Positions 23,201-31,401 of a stretch of 43,894 nucleotides of DNA are shown here, piece by piece. The stretch is from JAENVT01 sp031412355. GTDB lineage: Bacteria; Actinomycetota; Acidimicrobiia; Acidimicrobiales; Ilumatobacteraceae. The notes under the pieces are model-generated. The model ran no database searches. It saw only the letters and a program-made list of their open reading frames with translations, and was not told where the DNA came from. The first letter of the stretch is position 1. Every line of letters begins with the position of its first letter. Location of the stretch: assembly GCA_031412355.1 (NCBI GenBank), contig JANOCR010000144.1, forward strand, positions 1 through 43,894. Direction: 5' to 3'. The translations under genes and the position numbers were made by a program.

Positions 23201-24141
23201 CGCTGCAGCAGTTGCTGCGCCGCGTCGGCGCCCAGATCGTGCCACTCCGCAGGTTCCAGCACGACGGCGTATGGCCCCAATCGAAGCAGCAACGTGCGTA
23301 ACCACTGCTCGCTGGCCACCGCCATGTTCACCACGATCACACCTGCTGCGTTGTCGTCGGGGCGCTCGCCGCGCAACGGATAGCGCTCGGCGGCCCAATG
23401 GGCTTGCGGTGCCAGCCGCAGCACCACCGATGGCACGTCGCCGTCGGCGAACCACTGGTCACCGGTTGGCGGCGCGATCACGCTGGAACCCTCGCTCGGC
23501 GCGTCGATCGCACCGGTGCGCTCCCACTGATCGAACCTGTCGATACGGAACGTGCGCGACTCGCCGGATCTACTGTCGTCGGCGATCACGTACCAGTGGC
23601 CACGATCGAGGAAGATCGAACGCGGCGTGATCTCGCGCTCTGTTGCCTCGTCGCGGCCGGCCGACCAGTAGTGCACGCGTAGCCGGGCGTTGTCGTTGAC
23701 CGCGGCGGCCAGGTCGCCCGTGGCCGGTGGTTGCGGCACGTCGACCACCACGCCGTCGTCGCCCAGCGCGCCGGCCAGTTTGTCGAGGGCCCGGGCCAGG
23801 GCCCCGTCGGGATCGGCGCCGGGCAGTTGCATCGCGGCCCTGGCCGACGACAGTAGGGCGAAGCCTTCGGGAGCGGTGAGGCGCAGCGGCTTGGTGAACA
23901 GGCGGGGCAGGCCGACGAAGACCACGCCCTCGTCGATGAACACATCGATCATCTCGTCGATGAACGGCGGCAGGCCACACAGTGCGGCCAGCTCGAGGTC
24001 GCCGACCAGTTCGCTCTCGGTCAACTCGAACCGTTCGGCCATCTCGGAGACAGGCACTTCGCCACGCTCCATCAACCACGGCAGCATCACCAGCAGCCGG
24101 CGCAATCGCTCGGCCGAACGACGCGGGCCACGGCGCTGCAT
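23179..24141 (-). CDS. pafC: WYL domain regulator, PafC-like
   Basis: 320 residues from ATG 24141, overlapping the pafB-like stop by one base (TGATG). An N-terminal winged-helix-like segment has RLRRLLVMLPWLMERGEVPVSEMAERFELTESELVGDLELAALCGLPPF. The WYL domain (about 160-230) has LRVHYWSAGRDEATEREITPRSIF, HWYVIADD and RTFRIDRF. A C-terminal WCX-like extension follows. In mycobacteria PafB and PafC together activate DNA damage genes independently of LexA, probably by sensing nucleic acid through WYL. The paired order and overlap support that assignment. Confidence 0.87.
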   Translation of the reverse strand: MQRRGPRRSAERLRRLLVMLPWLMERGEVPVSEMAERFELTESELVGDLELAALCGLPPFIDEMIDVFIDEGVVFVGLPRLFTKPLRLTAPEGFALLSSARAAMQLPGADPDGALARALDKLAGALGDDGVVVDVPQPPATGDLAAAVNDNARLRVHYWSAGRDEATEREITPRSIFLDRGHWYVIADDSRSGESRTFRIDRFDQWERTGAIDAPSEGSSVIAPPTGDQWFADGDVPSVVLRLAPQAHWAAERYPLRGERPDDNAAGVIVVNMAVASEQWLRTLLLRLGPYAVVLEPAEWHDLGADAAQQLLQRYEATDS

Positions 24142-25061
24142 CACGTCCGACTCGCCATCGTTCGCAGCCAATCGACCAGACCGTCACGCACAGCGGCAGG
24201 TGCCAAGACCTCGGCATGCACGCCCCACCCGAACAGCCACGAGCGAAAGGCGTCGAGATTGCTGCACGGCACCTCGACCTCGACGCTGCCATCTGGCAGT
24301 CGGCGCACGACCGACTCCTCGCCCAACTCGCGCACGGCAAACGTCGACCGCGCCGCGTCGATGCGCACGACTGCCACCTGTCCGCCGTCGCCCAGTTCCT
24401 TCGGATCGGCAGGAAAGACCGTGCGCGGATCGAAGTCGTCGGGCCGCGCGAACTCCGCGCCCTCCCCCTGTTCGATCGAGCCCTCGACGCGGTCGACCCG
24501 GTAGGTACGCACCTCGTGATGACCGATGTCGTGCCCGATCACGTACCAGAAACCCTCGCGCAGCAGGAGCGCATAGGGCTGGAGCGAACGGGGCACCTCG
24601 CGGTAGCGGAACGAGACAGTCGCCCGAGCCGCGATCGCCTCGCGCAAGACAGGTAGCAACTCGAGCTGCGGAAGGTTGGCGGTGATCGATGCCGCGCCGT
24701 CGGCAACACCACCCAGCTTCAGCATGCCGAACTCCGCTTCGGTGGTGCGCGCCGCGGCGACGGCGACCTGCAGGGCCCTGCGCTCGTCGTCGGTCAGCTC
24801 CAAGTCGCGCAGTTCGTAGCGATCACGATCGACGCGATACGCCGTCTGACCGGCTTGGGTGCCTCCCAACACCTGAGTCTCGATCGGCACACCTACATCG
24901 CGCAGCAAACCTTTGTCGCGCTCGAAGGCGCCGCGCATGGCCGCGTGGCCCGGGGGATACTGGTCGCCCAACTGGTTGATGATGTCGTCGAGCGTCAACG
25001 GAACACGGGTCTCGAGCAGCAGGGCCAGCAGGTTGGTTGTTCGCTCCAGCTGATCGGTCAT
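24141..25061 (-). CDS. pafB: WYL domain regulator, PafB-like
   Basis: 306 residues from ATG 25061. TACGCT ends seven bases before it, and GAAGG is also close, so either leaderless or leadered start is possible. The N-terminus MTDQLERTTNLLALLLETR and AAMRGAFERDKGLLRDVGVP match PafB helix-turn-helix sequences. The WYL domain (about 160-225) has ATVSFRYREVPRSLQPYALL, FWYVIGHDIGHHEVRTYRVDRV. It is the first gene of the pafB-pafC pair. No Pup or proteasome gene is in the window, although these regulators are often near that cluster. Divergent from the methyltransferase gene. Confidence 0.87.
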   Translation of the reverse strand: MTDQLERTTNLLALLLETRVPLTLDDIINQLGDQYPPGHAAMRGAFERDKGLLRDVGVPIETQVLGGTQAGQTAYRVDRDRYELRDLELTDDERRALQVAVAAARTTEAEFGMLKLGGVADGAASITANLPQLELLPVLREAIAARATVSFRYREVPRSLQPYALLLREGFWYVIGHDIGHHEVRTYRVDRVEGSIEQGEGAEFARPDDFDPRTVFPADPKELGDGGQVAVVRIDAARSTFAVRELGEESVVRRLPDGSVEVEVPCSNLDAFRSWLFGWGVHAEVLAPAAVRDGLVDWLRTMASRT

Positions 25062-25068
25062 CCTTCGG

Positions 25069-25103
25069 AGCGTAGGGAATTCAAGCCGACATCGGCATAC
25101 CCT
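25069..25103. promoter_or_regulatory. Divergent leaderless promoter pair (pafB / methyltransferase)
   Basis: Minus-strand TACGCT (25074-25069) ends seven bases before ATG 25061; plus-strand TACCCT (25098-25103) ends six bases before ATG 25110. Confidence 0.5.
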
Positions 25104-25109
25104 GATCCA

Positions 25110-26360
25110 ATGTCGGATCCCAGGACGGTGCTCGAGCAGCTTCCCCTGGTGAGTGAGAGGCGGATGGCGGTTCGAGTTACTCCCGACGCCCGCCGGCAGA
25201 TCGCCGCAGGGCATCCGTGGATCTTCAACGAGTCGATCTCGTCGATCAGCCATCGGGGTGTGGTCGGCGACTTGGCCGTGATCTTCGACAACGATCGCAA
25301 CTTCGTGGCCATCGGCCTGTGGGATCCCGGATCGCCGATCCGGATCCGCATCCTGCACCATGGCAAACCCGCCACGATCGACACTGCGTTCTGGCAGCAG
25401 CGGATCACCACAGCCGTGCAGCGGCGCACCGCGATCCGCGACGACACCGATGGCTACCGAGTGTTGAACGGCGAGAACGACGGCTTCCCCGGCCTGGTGC
25501 TCGATCGCTACGCCGACACGTTGGTGTTGAAGCTGTACAGCCCCGTATGGATACCTCACCTGCGGCCACTCGTGCAGGTGATCGCCGAGCAGTTCGAACC
25601 AACCGCGCTGGTGCTGCGACTGGCCCGCACGATGGCAGACCAACGCCTGCACGGCTTGGAAGAGGGCATGGCCTTGATCGGGCAGACTCCGACCGCTCCG
25701 GTGTTGTTCCTCGAGAACGGACTCACCTTCGAGGCCGACGTCGTCAACGGGCAGAAGACCGGTCACTTCCTGGATCAGCGCGAGAACCGGGCGCTGGTCG
25801 GCTCGATGGCCGCTGGCATGCGTGTGCTCGACATCTTCGCGGCGACCGGCGGCTTCGGTGTGTACGCCGCGGCGGGCGGCGCCACCAGGGTGACCAGCGT
25901 CGACCAGAGCGAGCCGACGCTGGCGGTTGCCGAACGCAACTTTGCCCACAACTCGGCACTGCCGAACGTGCGTCATTGCGAGCACGACTCGATGATCGGT
26001 GACGCCTACGAGGTGATGGATCGACTGATCCAGCGTCGCAAGCACTACGACATCGTGGTCGTCGATCCGCCCGCGTTCGCGCAACGCAAGTCGAACATCG
26101 ATCGGGCATTGCACGCCTACGGTCAACTCACGCAGCGCGCCGCGCAACTCGTGCGCACAGACGGTCTTTTGGTGCAGGCGTCTTGTTCGAGCAGGATCAC
26201 CGAAGAGCAGTTCTACGCAACGGTTCGGGGCTCCGCGCAACGTGCCGGGTACGACCTCGTCGAGGTTCGTCGCACCGGCCACGCCATCGATCACCCCGTG
26301 ACCTTTGCGCAGGGCGGCTACCTGAAGGCGCTGTTCGCCAGGGTGATCCCGCTCGAGTAG
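25110..26360 (+). CDS. Class I SAM-dependent rRNA methyltransferase, RlmI-like
   Basis: 416 residues from ATG 25110 with TACCCT six bases before it. An N-terminal PUA-type RNA-binding domain (about 20-100) has MAVRVTPDARRQIAAGHPWIFNESI. The middle linker has YRVLNGENDGFPGLVLDRYAD. The methyltransferase domain (from about 220) has VLDIFAATGGFGVYAAAGGA for SAM, DIVVVDPPAFAQRKS (motif IV), and LVQASCSSRI. This is the layout of RlmI, which makes m5C1962 in 23S rRNA. The exact site is inferred. Convergent with pgi, 18 bases apart. Confidence 0.88.
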   Translation: MSDPRTVLEQLPLVSERRMAVRVTPDARRQIAAGHPWIFNESISSISHRGVVGDLAVIFDNDRNFVAIGLWDPGSPIRIRILHHGKPATIDTAFWQQRITTAVQRRTAIRDDTDGYRVLNGENDGFPGLVLDRYADTLVLKLYSPVWIPHLRPLVQVIAEQFEPTALVLRLARTMADQRLHGLEEGMALIGQTPTAPVLFLENGLTFEADVVNGQKTGHFLDQRENRALVGSMAAGMRVLDIFAATGGFGVYAAAGGATRVTSVDQSEPTLAVAERNFAHNSALPNVRHCEHDSMIGDAYEVMDRLIQRRKHYDIVVVDPPAFAQRKSNIDRALHAYGQLTQRAAQLVRTDGLLVQASCSSRITEEQFYATVRGSAQRAGYDLVEVRRTGHAIDHPVTFAQGGYLKALFARVIPLE

Positions 26361-26378
26361 CGCACGCGTAGCCGTCGC

Positions 26379-27998
26379 TCACCCTGCTGGTTCGGCAACC
26401 GTGCGATTGGCGCGGTACCACTCGATCATCGCCGCTGTCGACGTGTCGTGTTGTGGCGGGTCGGTGCCGGCCAGCTCAGGCGTGATTCGATTGGCCAGGG
26501 CCTTGCCCAGCTCGACACCCCATTGATCGAAGCTGTTGACGTCCCATACACAGCCCTGCACGAACACGATGTGCTCGTACAGGGCGATCAGTTGGCCGAG
26601 CACGTTTGGGGTCAGACGCGGAGCGAGGATGGTGGTGCTCGGTCGGTTGCCCGGGAACACGCGGTGCGGTTGCTGATGCGGTGCTATTCCCTCGGCCTCG
26701 ACCTCTTCGAGCGTCTTGCCGAAGGCCAAGGCCTCGCCCTGCGCGAACAGGTTGGCCATCAGCAGATCATGTTGTTCGAGCAGGGAATGGTTGGGTTGGG
26801 CAAATCCGATGAAGTCGATCGGCACCAACCGCGTGCCCTGGTGCAGCAGCTGGAAGAAGGCATGCTGGCCATTCGTGCCCGGCTCGCCCCACACGATGGG
26901 ACCGGTCGTGGTGCACACACCTTCACCGTCGAGGCGCACGCTCTTTCCGTTGGACTCCATGTCGAGTTGTTGAAGGTACGCAGGAAATCGACGCAGTTCG
27001 TGCGAGTACGGCAAGACAGCCTTGGTCTCGGCGCCCAGCACGTTGGCATACCAAATGCCCAACATCGCCATCATGACCGGCGCGTTGAGATGCAACGGGG
27101 CCTCGACGAAGTGCCGGTCGATGGTGTGGAAGCCGTCCAGGAACTGCCGGAACCGCGCCGGGCCGATCGACAGCGCCACCGACAGACCGATCGCCGAGTC
27201 GACCGAGTACCGCCCGCCCACCCAGTCCCAGAACTCGAACATGTTCGCGGTGTCGATGCCGAACGCACCGACTTCGAACGCATTGGTGCTGACCGCCACG
27301 AAGTGCTTGCTGACGGCGGCCTCACCCAACGACGCGGTGAGCCACTGCCGCGCTTGGCGCGCATTGGTGAGTGTCTCGATGGTGGTGAAGGTCTTCGAAC
27401 TGACGACGAACAGGGTCGTCGCCGGGTCGAGGTCGGCGAGATTGCTGGTGATGTCGGCGCCGTCGACGTTGCTGACATACCTGCACCGCAGGTTGTGGTC
27501 GCCGAACGACTCGGTCGCCAGGAACACCATTGCCGGGCCCAGGTCGCTGCCGCCGATCCCGATGTTGACGACGGTCTGCATGGCCTCGCCGGTGGCCCCG
27601 CGCCATGCCCCGCTGCGCACCCGATCTGAGAACGTGATGATGCGGTCGAGCACATCGTGTACGTCGGTGACCACGTTGTGACCGTCGAGAGTCACGACGG
27701 CGTCGCGAGGCGCCCGCAACGCGGTGTGCAGCACCGCACGCCGTTCGGTGACGTTGATGGCTTCCCCTGCGAACATGGCCGCGCGACGTGCCTCGACGCC
27801 GGCCGTGCCTGCCACCGCTAGCAGTCTACGAACGACATTGTCGTCGATCAGGTGCTTCGAATAGTCGATCAACAGATCGCCGGCGTGCAGGCGATACCGA
27901 ACCGAGCGGTGCGGGTCCTCGGCGAACAACGTACGCAGGTGAGGCGGTCGGGTGATCGACTGCAATGCGGACCAGGCGGGTGTCGTCGTGATGTCCAT
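26379..27998 (-). CDS. pgi: Glucose-6-phosphate isomerase
   Basis: 539 residues from ATG 27998, 12 bases after the pgl stop. Signature blocks are VVNIGIGGSDLGPAM, FVVSSKTFTTIETLTNA, FEFWDWVGGRYSVDSAIGLS, and GTNGQHAFFQLLHQGT with the catalytic His. SFDQWGVELGKALA is the C-terminal signature. It interconverts glucose 6-phosphate and fructose 6-phosphate in glycolysis and gluconeogenesis. Length matches the long bacterial form. Pairing with pgl links glycolysis to the pentose phosphate route. Confidence 0.96.
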   Translation of the reverse strand: MDITTTPAWSALQSITRPPHLRTLFAEDPHRSVRYRLHAGDLLIDYSKHLIDDNVVRRLLAVAGTAGVEARRAAMFAGEAINVTERRAVLHTALRAPRDAVVTLDGHNVVTDVHDVLDRIITFSDRVRSGAWRGATGEAMQTVVNIGIGGSDLGPAMVFLATESFGDHNLRCRYVSNVDGADITSNLADLDPATTLFVVSSKTFTTIETLTNARQARQWLTASLGEAAVSKHFVAVSTNAFEVGAFGIDTANMFEFWDWVGGRYSVDSAIGLSVALSIGPARFRQFLDGFHTIDRHFVEAPLHLNAPVMMAMLGIWYANVLGAETKAVLPYSHELRRFPAYLQQLDMESNGKSVRLDGEGVCTTTGPIVWGEPGTNGQHAFFQLLHQGTRLVPIDFIGFAQPNHSLLEQHDLLMANLFAQGEALAFGKTLEEVEAEGIAPHQQPHRVFPGNRPSTTILAPRLTPNVLGQLIALYEHIVFVQGCVWDVNSFDQWGVELGKALANRITPELAGTDPPQHDTSTAAMIEWYRANRTVAEPAG

Positions 27999-28010
27999 CG
28001 TCGCCAGACG

Positions 28011-28748
28011 CTAATGGGCCTGATACGGCAACCGCGCGGCCGCCTCGGCGTCGAGCACCACCGTCGTGTTCGTGCGTCCCACCCGATCGATCGGTAGCGC
28101 ATGGTCGTGCAAGAGCCACCGTTCGATGACGGTGGCCTTCGTTCGGCCCGTTGCCAACACCATCCGGCGGCGAGCCGCGTTGACGGCCGCAACGGTCAGC
28201 GTCATGCGCCGCCGGGCCTGGTACTCGCCCGACAACGCCACGATGCCGCTGGCGTGCACGACCGGATCGCCGGGCGGCCACGAGGCAGTGTGGCCATCGT
28301 CGCCCACGCCGAGGTGCACGACGTCGAGTCGTGCGGGCAGCAATTCGCCGTAACGCCGTGCCGCCGAGGCGAGGTCAGGCTCGGTGACCGGCATGAGGTG
28401 AATCGTCGGCCCCTGACGCCGCAGCACGTCGAGCAATCGCGCGTTGCGATCGGCGTCGCCATCAGGTGCCACGCGTTCGTCGACCTGGAACACCGTCGTG
28501 GCCGCCCAAGGCACCGGCAACTCGGCGAGTTGGGCGAGCATCAGCGCTGGGGTCGAACCACCGCTGAATGCAATCGACGCAACCCCGCGCCGCGACACCG
28601 CATTGCTCAGCTGCCGGACGACCCACGCGGCGGCCTCGCCCGCTGCGGCCTGCGGATCGGGAGCGATGACGATGTCCGTGACTGCACCTTTCGTCGGCGC
28701 GTTTGAGTTCGCGGCGGGGCCAACTCGTACTCTACGAACCGTGCTCAA
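28011..28748 (-). CDS. pgl: 6-phosphogluconolactonase
   Basis: About 245 residues if TTG 28748 is the start. Homology begins about 22 residues later at TDIVIAPDPQAAAGEAAAW (near 28680), where the codon is GTC followed by ACG, so no normal start exists at the expected place. An AAAGG run at 28691-28687 lies just ahead of that point. Family motifs are clear: IAFSGGSTPALML, VFQVDERVAPDGDADRNARLL and LGVGDDGHTASWPPGDP. It hydrolyses 6-phosphogluconolactone in the oxidative pentose phosphate pathway. It is followed by pgi. The TTG start would overlap the divergent serine hydrolase gene by eight bases. Product sure; start unsure. Confidence 0.85.
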   Translation of the reverse strand: MSTVRRVRVGPAANSNAPTKGAVTDIVIAPDPQAAAGEAAAWVVRQLSNAVSRRGVASIAFSGGSTPALMLAQLAELPVPWAATTVFQVDERVAPDGDADRNARLLDVLRRQGPTIHLMPVTEPDLASAARRYGELLPARLDVVHLGVGDDGHTASWPPGDPVVHASGIVALSGEYQARRRMTLTVAAVNAARRRMVLATGRTKATVIERWLLHDHALPIDRVGRTNTTVVLDAEAAARLPYQAH

Positions 28749-29841
28749 CGCCGCCGCAGTCAATGCTCTTCGCTCCCGCATCCAAGCGGAGATCGACGAC
28801 GGCCATTCGCACGCCGCCCAGTTCGCCATAGGACTGCACGGAGAGGTCGTTGCCGGCGACTCGTTCGGCACTGCACGGCCCGATTCGCGGTTCGTGATCT
28901 TCTCGGCGACCAAGACACTCGTGGCCATGGCGTTGTTGCCGCACCTCGCTGACGGCAGCGTCGAACTGACGGCGCCGGTCGCCCGCTACATCCCGGAGTT
29001 CGGAGAGAACGGCAAGCATCAGGTCACCGTTCTGCAACTGCTGACCATGCAGGGCGGATTCCCGCAAGCCCTCATCGGCCCCGACCGCTGGGGCACCAGC
29101 GAGGGGCGACGCCGGCAGTTCGCCGAGTGGACCCTGGCCTGGCCGGCGGGTACCAGCACCGAGTACCACCCCATCGCCGCCCATTGGGTAATCGCCGAAC
29201 TGATCGAAACGATGGCGGGCCGGCCATACATCGACGTGGTCAATGAGCGCGTCGCCGCGCCGGCCGGCGTTCCGGCTGTGCTGGGGCCTTCCAGCGCGCC
29301 GGTCATGACCATCCGCACCGCAGGCTCGGTGCCTAGTCAGGAACACCTGCTGTCCGAGTACGGCCGTCCCGAGCTGGTGCCCGACACCACCGTGTCACCC
29401 GAGTTGCTGTTGAGCTTGAACGACACGCGAGCCCAGGCGGCGGCCATTCCGGGCGGCGGCGGGATTGCGCGGGCCATCGATGTCGCCGCGATCTACCAAA
29501 CCTTCGTGCACAATCCGGGCGAGGCCCATCCCGCCGAGTGGCTGGCCGACGCGACGGGCACGATTCGCAACGGCAGCATCAGCGCCAGTGACGGCGTGCC
29601 GGCCAATCGAACCATCGCCGGCATTGTCGCCGGCGCGGATGGCATGCACAGCTTCCGCTGGTTCCCCGACGCGCCGCGCGCATTCGGCCAGCCGGGCGCA
29701 GGCGGGCAACTGTGCTGGGCCGATCTCGCCAGCGGTCTGTCGTTCTGCTTCGTGCACGACACCTTGCAACTCGACCCTCGCGCCGACCTGCGCCGCTGCC
29801 GCGACCTGAATGCGTTGGCACTCGCCTGCGCCCGTCCGTAA
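28741..29841 (+). CDS. Serine hydrolase of the beta-lactamase/esterase class C type
   Basis: 366 residues from GTG 28741. TACTCT ends seven bases before it, which fixes the start. The catalytic S-x-x-K is in FVIFSATKTLVAMAL (about residue 60), the Tyr is probably in TSTEYHPIAAHWV, and the third motif is GQPGAGGQLCWAD. This is the PF00144 family: esterases, D-aminopeptidases and beta-lactamase-like enzymes. No signal peptide is seen, so it probably works in the cytoplasm, which favours an esterase. Its stop TAA at 29839 forms part of the -10 hexamer for the next gene. Confidence 0.88.
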   Translation: MLNAAAVNALRSRIQAEIDDGHSHAAQFAIGLHGEVVAGDSFGTARPDSRFVIFSATKTLVAMALLPHLADGSVELTAPVARYIPEFGENGKHQVTVLQLLTMQGGFPQALIGPDRWGTSEGRRRQFAEWTLAWPAGTSTEYHPIAAHWVIAELIETMAGRPYIDVVNERVAAPAGVPAVLGPSSAPVMTIRTAGSVPSQEHLLSEYGRPELVPDTTVSPELLLSLNDTRAQAAAIPGGGGIARAIDVAAIYQTFVHNPGEAHPAEWLADATGTIRNGSISASDGVPANRTIAGIVAGADGMHSFRWFPDAPRAFGQPGAGGQLCWADLASGLSFCFVHDTLQLDPRADLRRCRDLNALALACARP

Positions 29842-29852
29842 CATCGCCGACG

Positions 29853-30779
29853 GTGACCCCCGGCAACCAGCAACCCAAGTCGCAACAAAACGGCATCATC
29901 GCGGGTGTCGCGGCCTACCTCGTGTGGGGTTCGTTGACGCTGTACTGGCGGCATCTGGAGGCGTTCGATGCGATCGAGTTGATCGGCTGGCGGGTGATCT
30001 GTTCGGCGGTGATCATGGCGATCGTGCTGTCGGTATCGCATCGCTGGCAGCACCTGCGACCGCTGCTGAACGACCGACGACTGCTCGGCAGCGTCGTGCT
30101 GTGCGCCATCGCGTTGGCGATCAACTGGACGACGTATGTGTGGGCCGTCGTGCACGATCAGGTCCTCGAGACCGCCCTCGGTTACTTCCTGGCTCCGCTC
30201 GGCACCATGGCGGTCGGTGTGGTCGTGCTGCACGAGAAGATCCGACGGGCCCAGGAGCTCGTGTTCGTGCTCGCACTGGTCGCTGTCGGAATCCTGACGT
30301 TCAGCTATGGGCGTGTTCCATGGCTGGCACTGGTCATCGCTGCCACGTGGGTGGTGTACGGCTACCTCAAGAAGCACGTGCCGCTGACGCCGGTCGAGAG
30401 CATGGCGGCCGAGAGCTTCCTGGTTCTGGTCCCGGCCGTCATTGCAGTCATCGTCCTGGCCGGCGGAGCCGACAGCGTTCCCCGCTCGGCCAGCACGGGC
30501 CAGTTCATCCTGCTGCTGTGCAGCGGGTTGGCGACGATCGTGCCGCTGACGCTGTTCGCCTATGCCGCCCAGCGCGTGCCGCTGACAGTGATCGGCCCGC
30601 TGAACTACATCGTGCCGACGATCAACTTCTGCCTGGGATGGTTGGTGTTCCACGAGTCGCTGCCACCGTCACGGGTCGTCGGATTTGCCCTGGTGTGGGT
30701 GGGTCTGGCGATCGCCACCGCCGACGCGGCGCGACGGTCGCGAATCAGGTCAGCGCCGGTTGAACCCGTTCCGGTGTAG
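29853..30779 (+). CDS. RarD-like transporter of the EamA (DMT) family
   Basis: 308 residues from GTG 29853. TAACAT ends eight bases before it and includes the upstream stop codon. About ten membrane segments are visible in two EamA repeats: IIAGVAAYLVWGSLTLYW begins the first, and VPWLALVIAATWVVYGYLKK the second. INWTTYVWAV, LGYFLAPLGTMAVGVVVL and PLTLFAYAAQRVPLTVIG are typical RarD blocks. It should lie in the cytoplasmic membrane. Substrate unknown; the chloramphenicol name of the family comes from one phenotype. A basic tail ends the protein. Confidence 0.9.
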   Translation: MTPGNQQPKSQQNGIIAGVAAYLVWGSLTLYWRHLEAFDAIELIGWRVICSAVIMAIVLSVSHRWQHLRPLLNDRRLLGSVVLCAIALAINWTTYVWAVVHDQVLETALGYFLAPLGTMAVGVVVLHEKIRRAQELVFVLALVAVGILTFSYGRVPWLALVIAATWVVYGYLKKHVPLTPVESMAAESFLVLVPAVIAVIVLAGGADSVPRSASTGQFILLLCSGLATIVPLTLFAYAAQRVPLTVIGPLNYIVPTINFCLGWLVFHESLPPSRVVGFALVWVGLAIATADAARRSRIRSAPVEPVPV

Positions 30780-30818
30780 TAAATGAGCCACACGGGGGGC
30801 CTCAACGAAGGGCACAAC

Positions 30819-31205
30819 ATGAAACGACTCGCTGCCGGAATACTCGTATCCATCGCCGCGCTGGGCGTGCTGTCGGCGTGTGGCGACGACGACCTGACCC
30901 TGCCCGTCGCCAACACCATCGAGGAATCTGACACGTTGCCGGGTGCCGACGACACCTTGCCATTGGGCATCACCCTCCCCGACGACGTCACGATCCCAGC
31001 GGGCGGGTTGCCGAGCGATGCCAGCATTCCCGAAGAGGCAATCGATGTGATGATCACCCAGTTCGAGGCTGCCGGCATGAAGGTTGACCGCGACTGCTTC
31101 AAATCGTTGCTGTCCGACGACGCTTTGCGCAACCTGGTGGCCGCAGGCGGCACGCCGACGCCAGAGGTGATCCAGAAGTTCTTCGCCTGCATCGCGGCCG
31201 GCTGA
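30819..31205 (+). CDS. Small lipoprotein of unknown function
   Basis: 128 residues from ATG 30819, with GAAGGG about six bases upstream. The lipobox is ALGVLSACGDDD (Cys22). A Thr/Pro/Asp-rich segment (about 25-75) leads to a small helical domain (about 80-128) with two Cys residues (DRDCFKSLL and KFFACIAAG) that may pair. Similar short actinobacterial lipoproteins end with a helical domain containing Cys-bearing 'D-C-x-x' and 'C' turns; no function is known to me. It faces the ABC operon end on. Confidence 0.7.
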   Translation: MKRLAAGILVSIAALGVLSACGDDDLTLPVANTIEESDTLPGADDTLPLGITLPDDVTIPAGGLPSDASIPEEAIDVMITQFEAAGMKVDRDCFKSLLSDDALRNLVAAGGTPTPEVIQKFFACIAAG

Positions 31206-31220
31206 GCTTTCTGGCGCTGT

Positions 31221-31268
31221 GCTGACTCCATGTCAGCTCCTTGAACGACTGTCGTTCTGTGAGCTGAC
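31221..31268. repeat. Three mutually exclusive pairing arms between convergent genes
   Basis: GCTGAC (31221-31226), GTCAGCTC (31232-31239) and GAGCTGAC (31261-31268) allow two alternative hairpins using the middle arm. Inside the longer one is AACGAC-T-GTCGTT (31244-31256), so the whole 31232-31268 block is symmetric around 31250. It may end transcription of the lipoprotein gene, but no T-tract follows. Confidence 0.6.
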
Positions 31269-31352
31269 GCAGAGCGTTGGACGAACTAAACGGCCGTCAG
31301 GAAGGTGTGGCAGACGGGCTGCCCAGTTCCTCGCTCTCGACCGGAAACGTCA

Positions 31353-31388
31353 AAGGGCCTCACCCGAGTTGTTCGGGTAAGGCCCCTT
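31353..31388 (-). terminator. Hairpin terminator after the ABC substrate-binding gene
   Basis: A stem of about 13 bp with one mismatch: ACCCGA/TCGGGT and GGGCCT/AGGCCC around a five-base loop. It starts about 14 bases after the stop at 31402. The minus-strand T run after the stem is short (TTT), so it may work in either direction. Confidence 0.7.
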
Positions 31389-31401
31389 GCTCATTCTGCG
31401 G

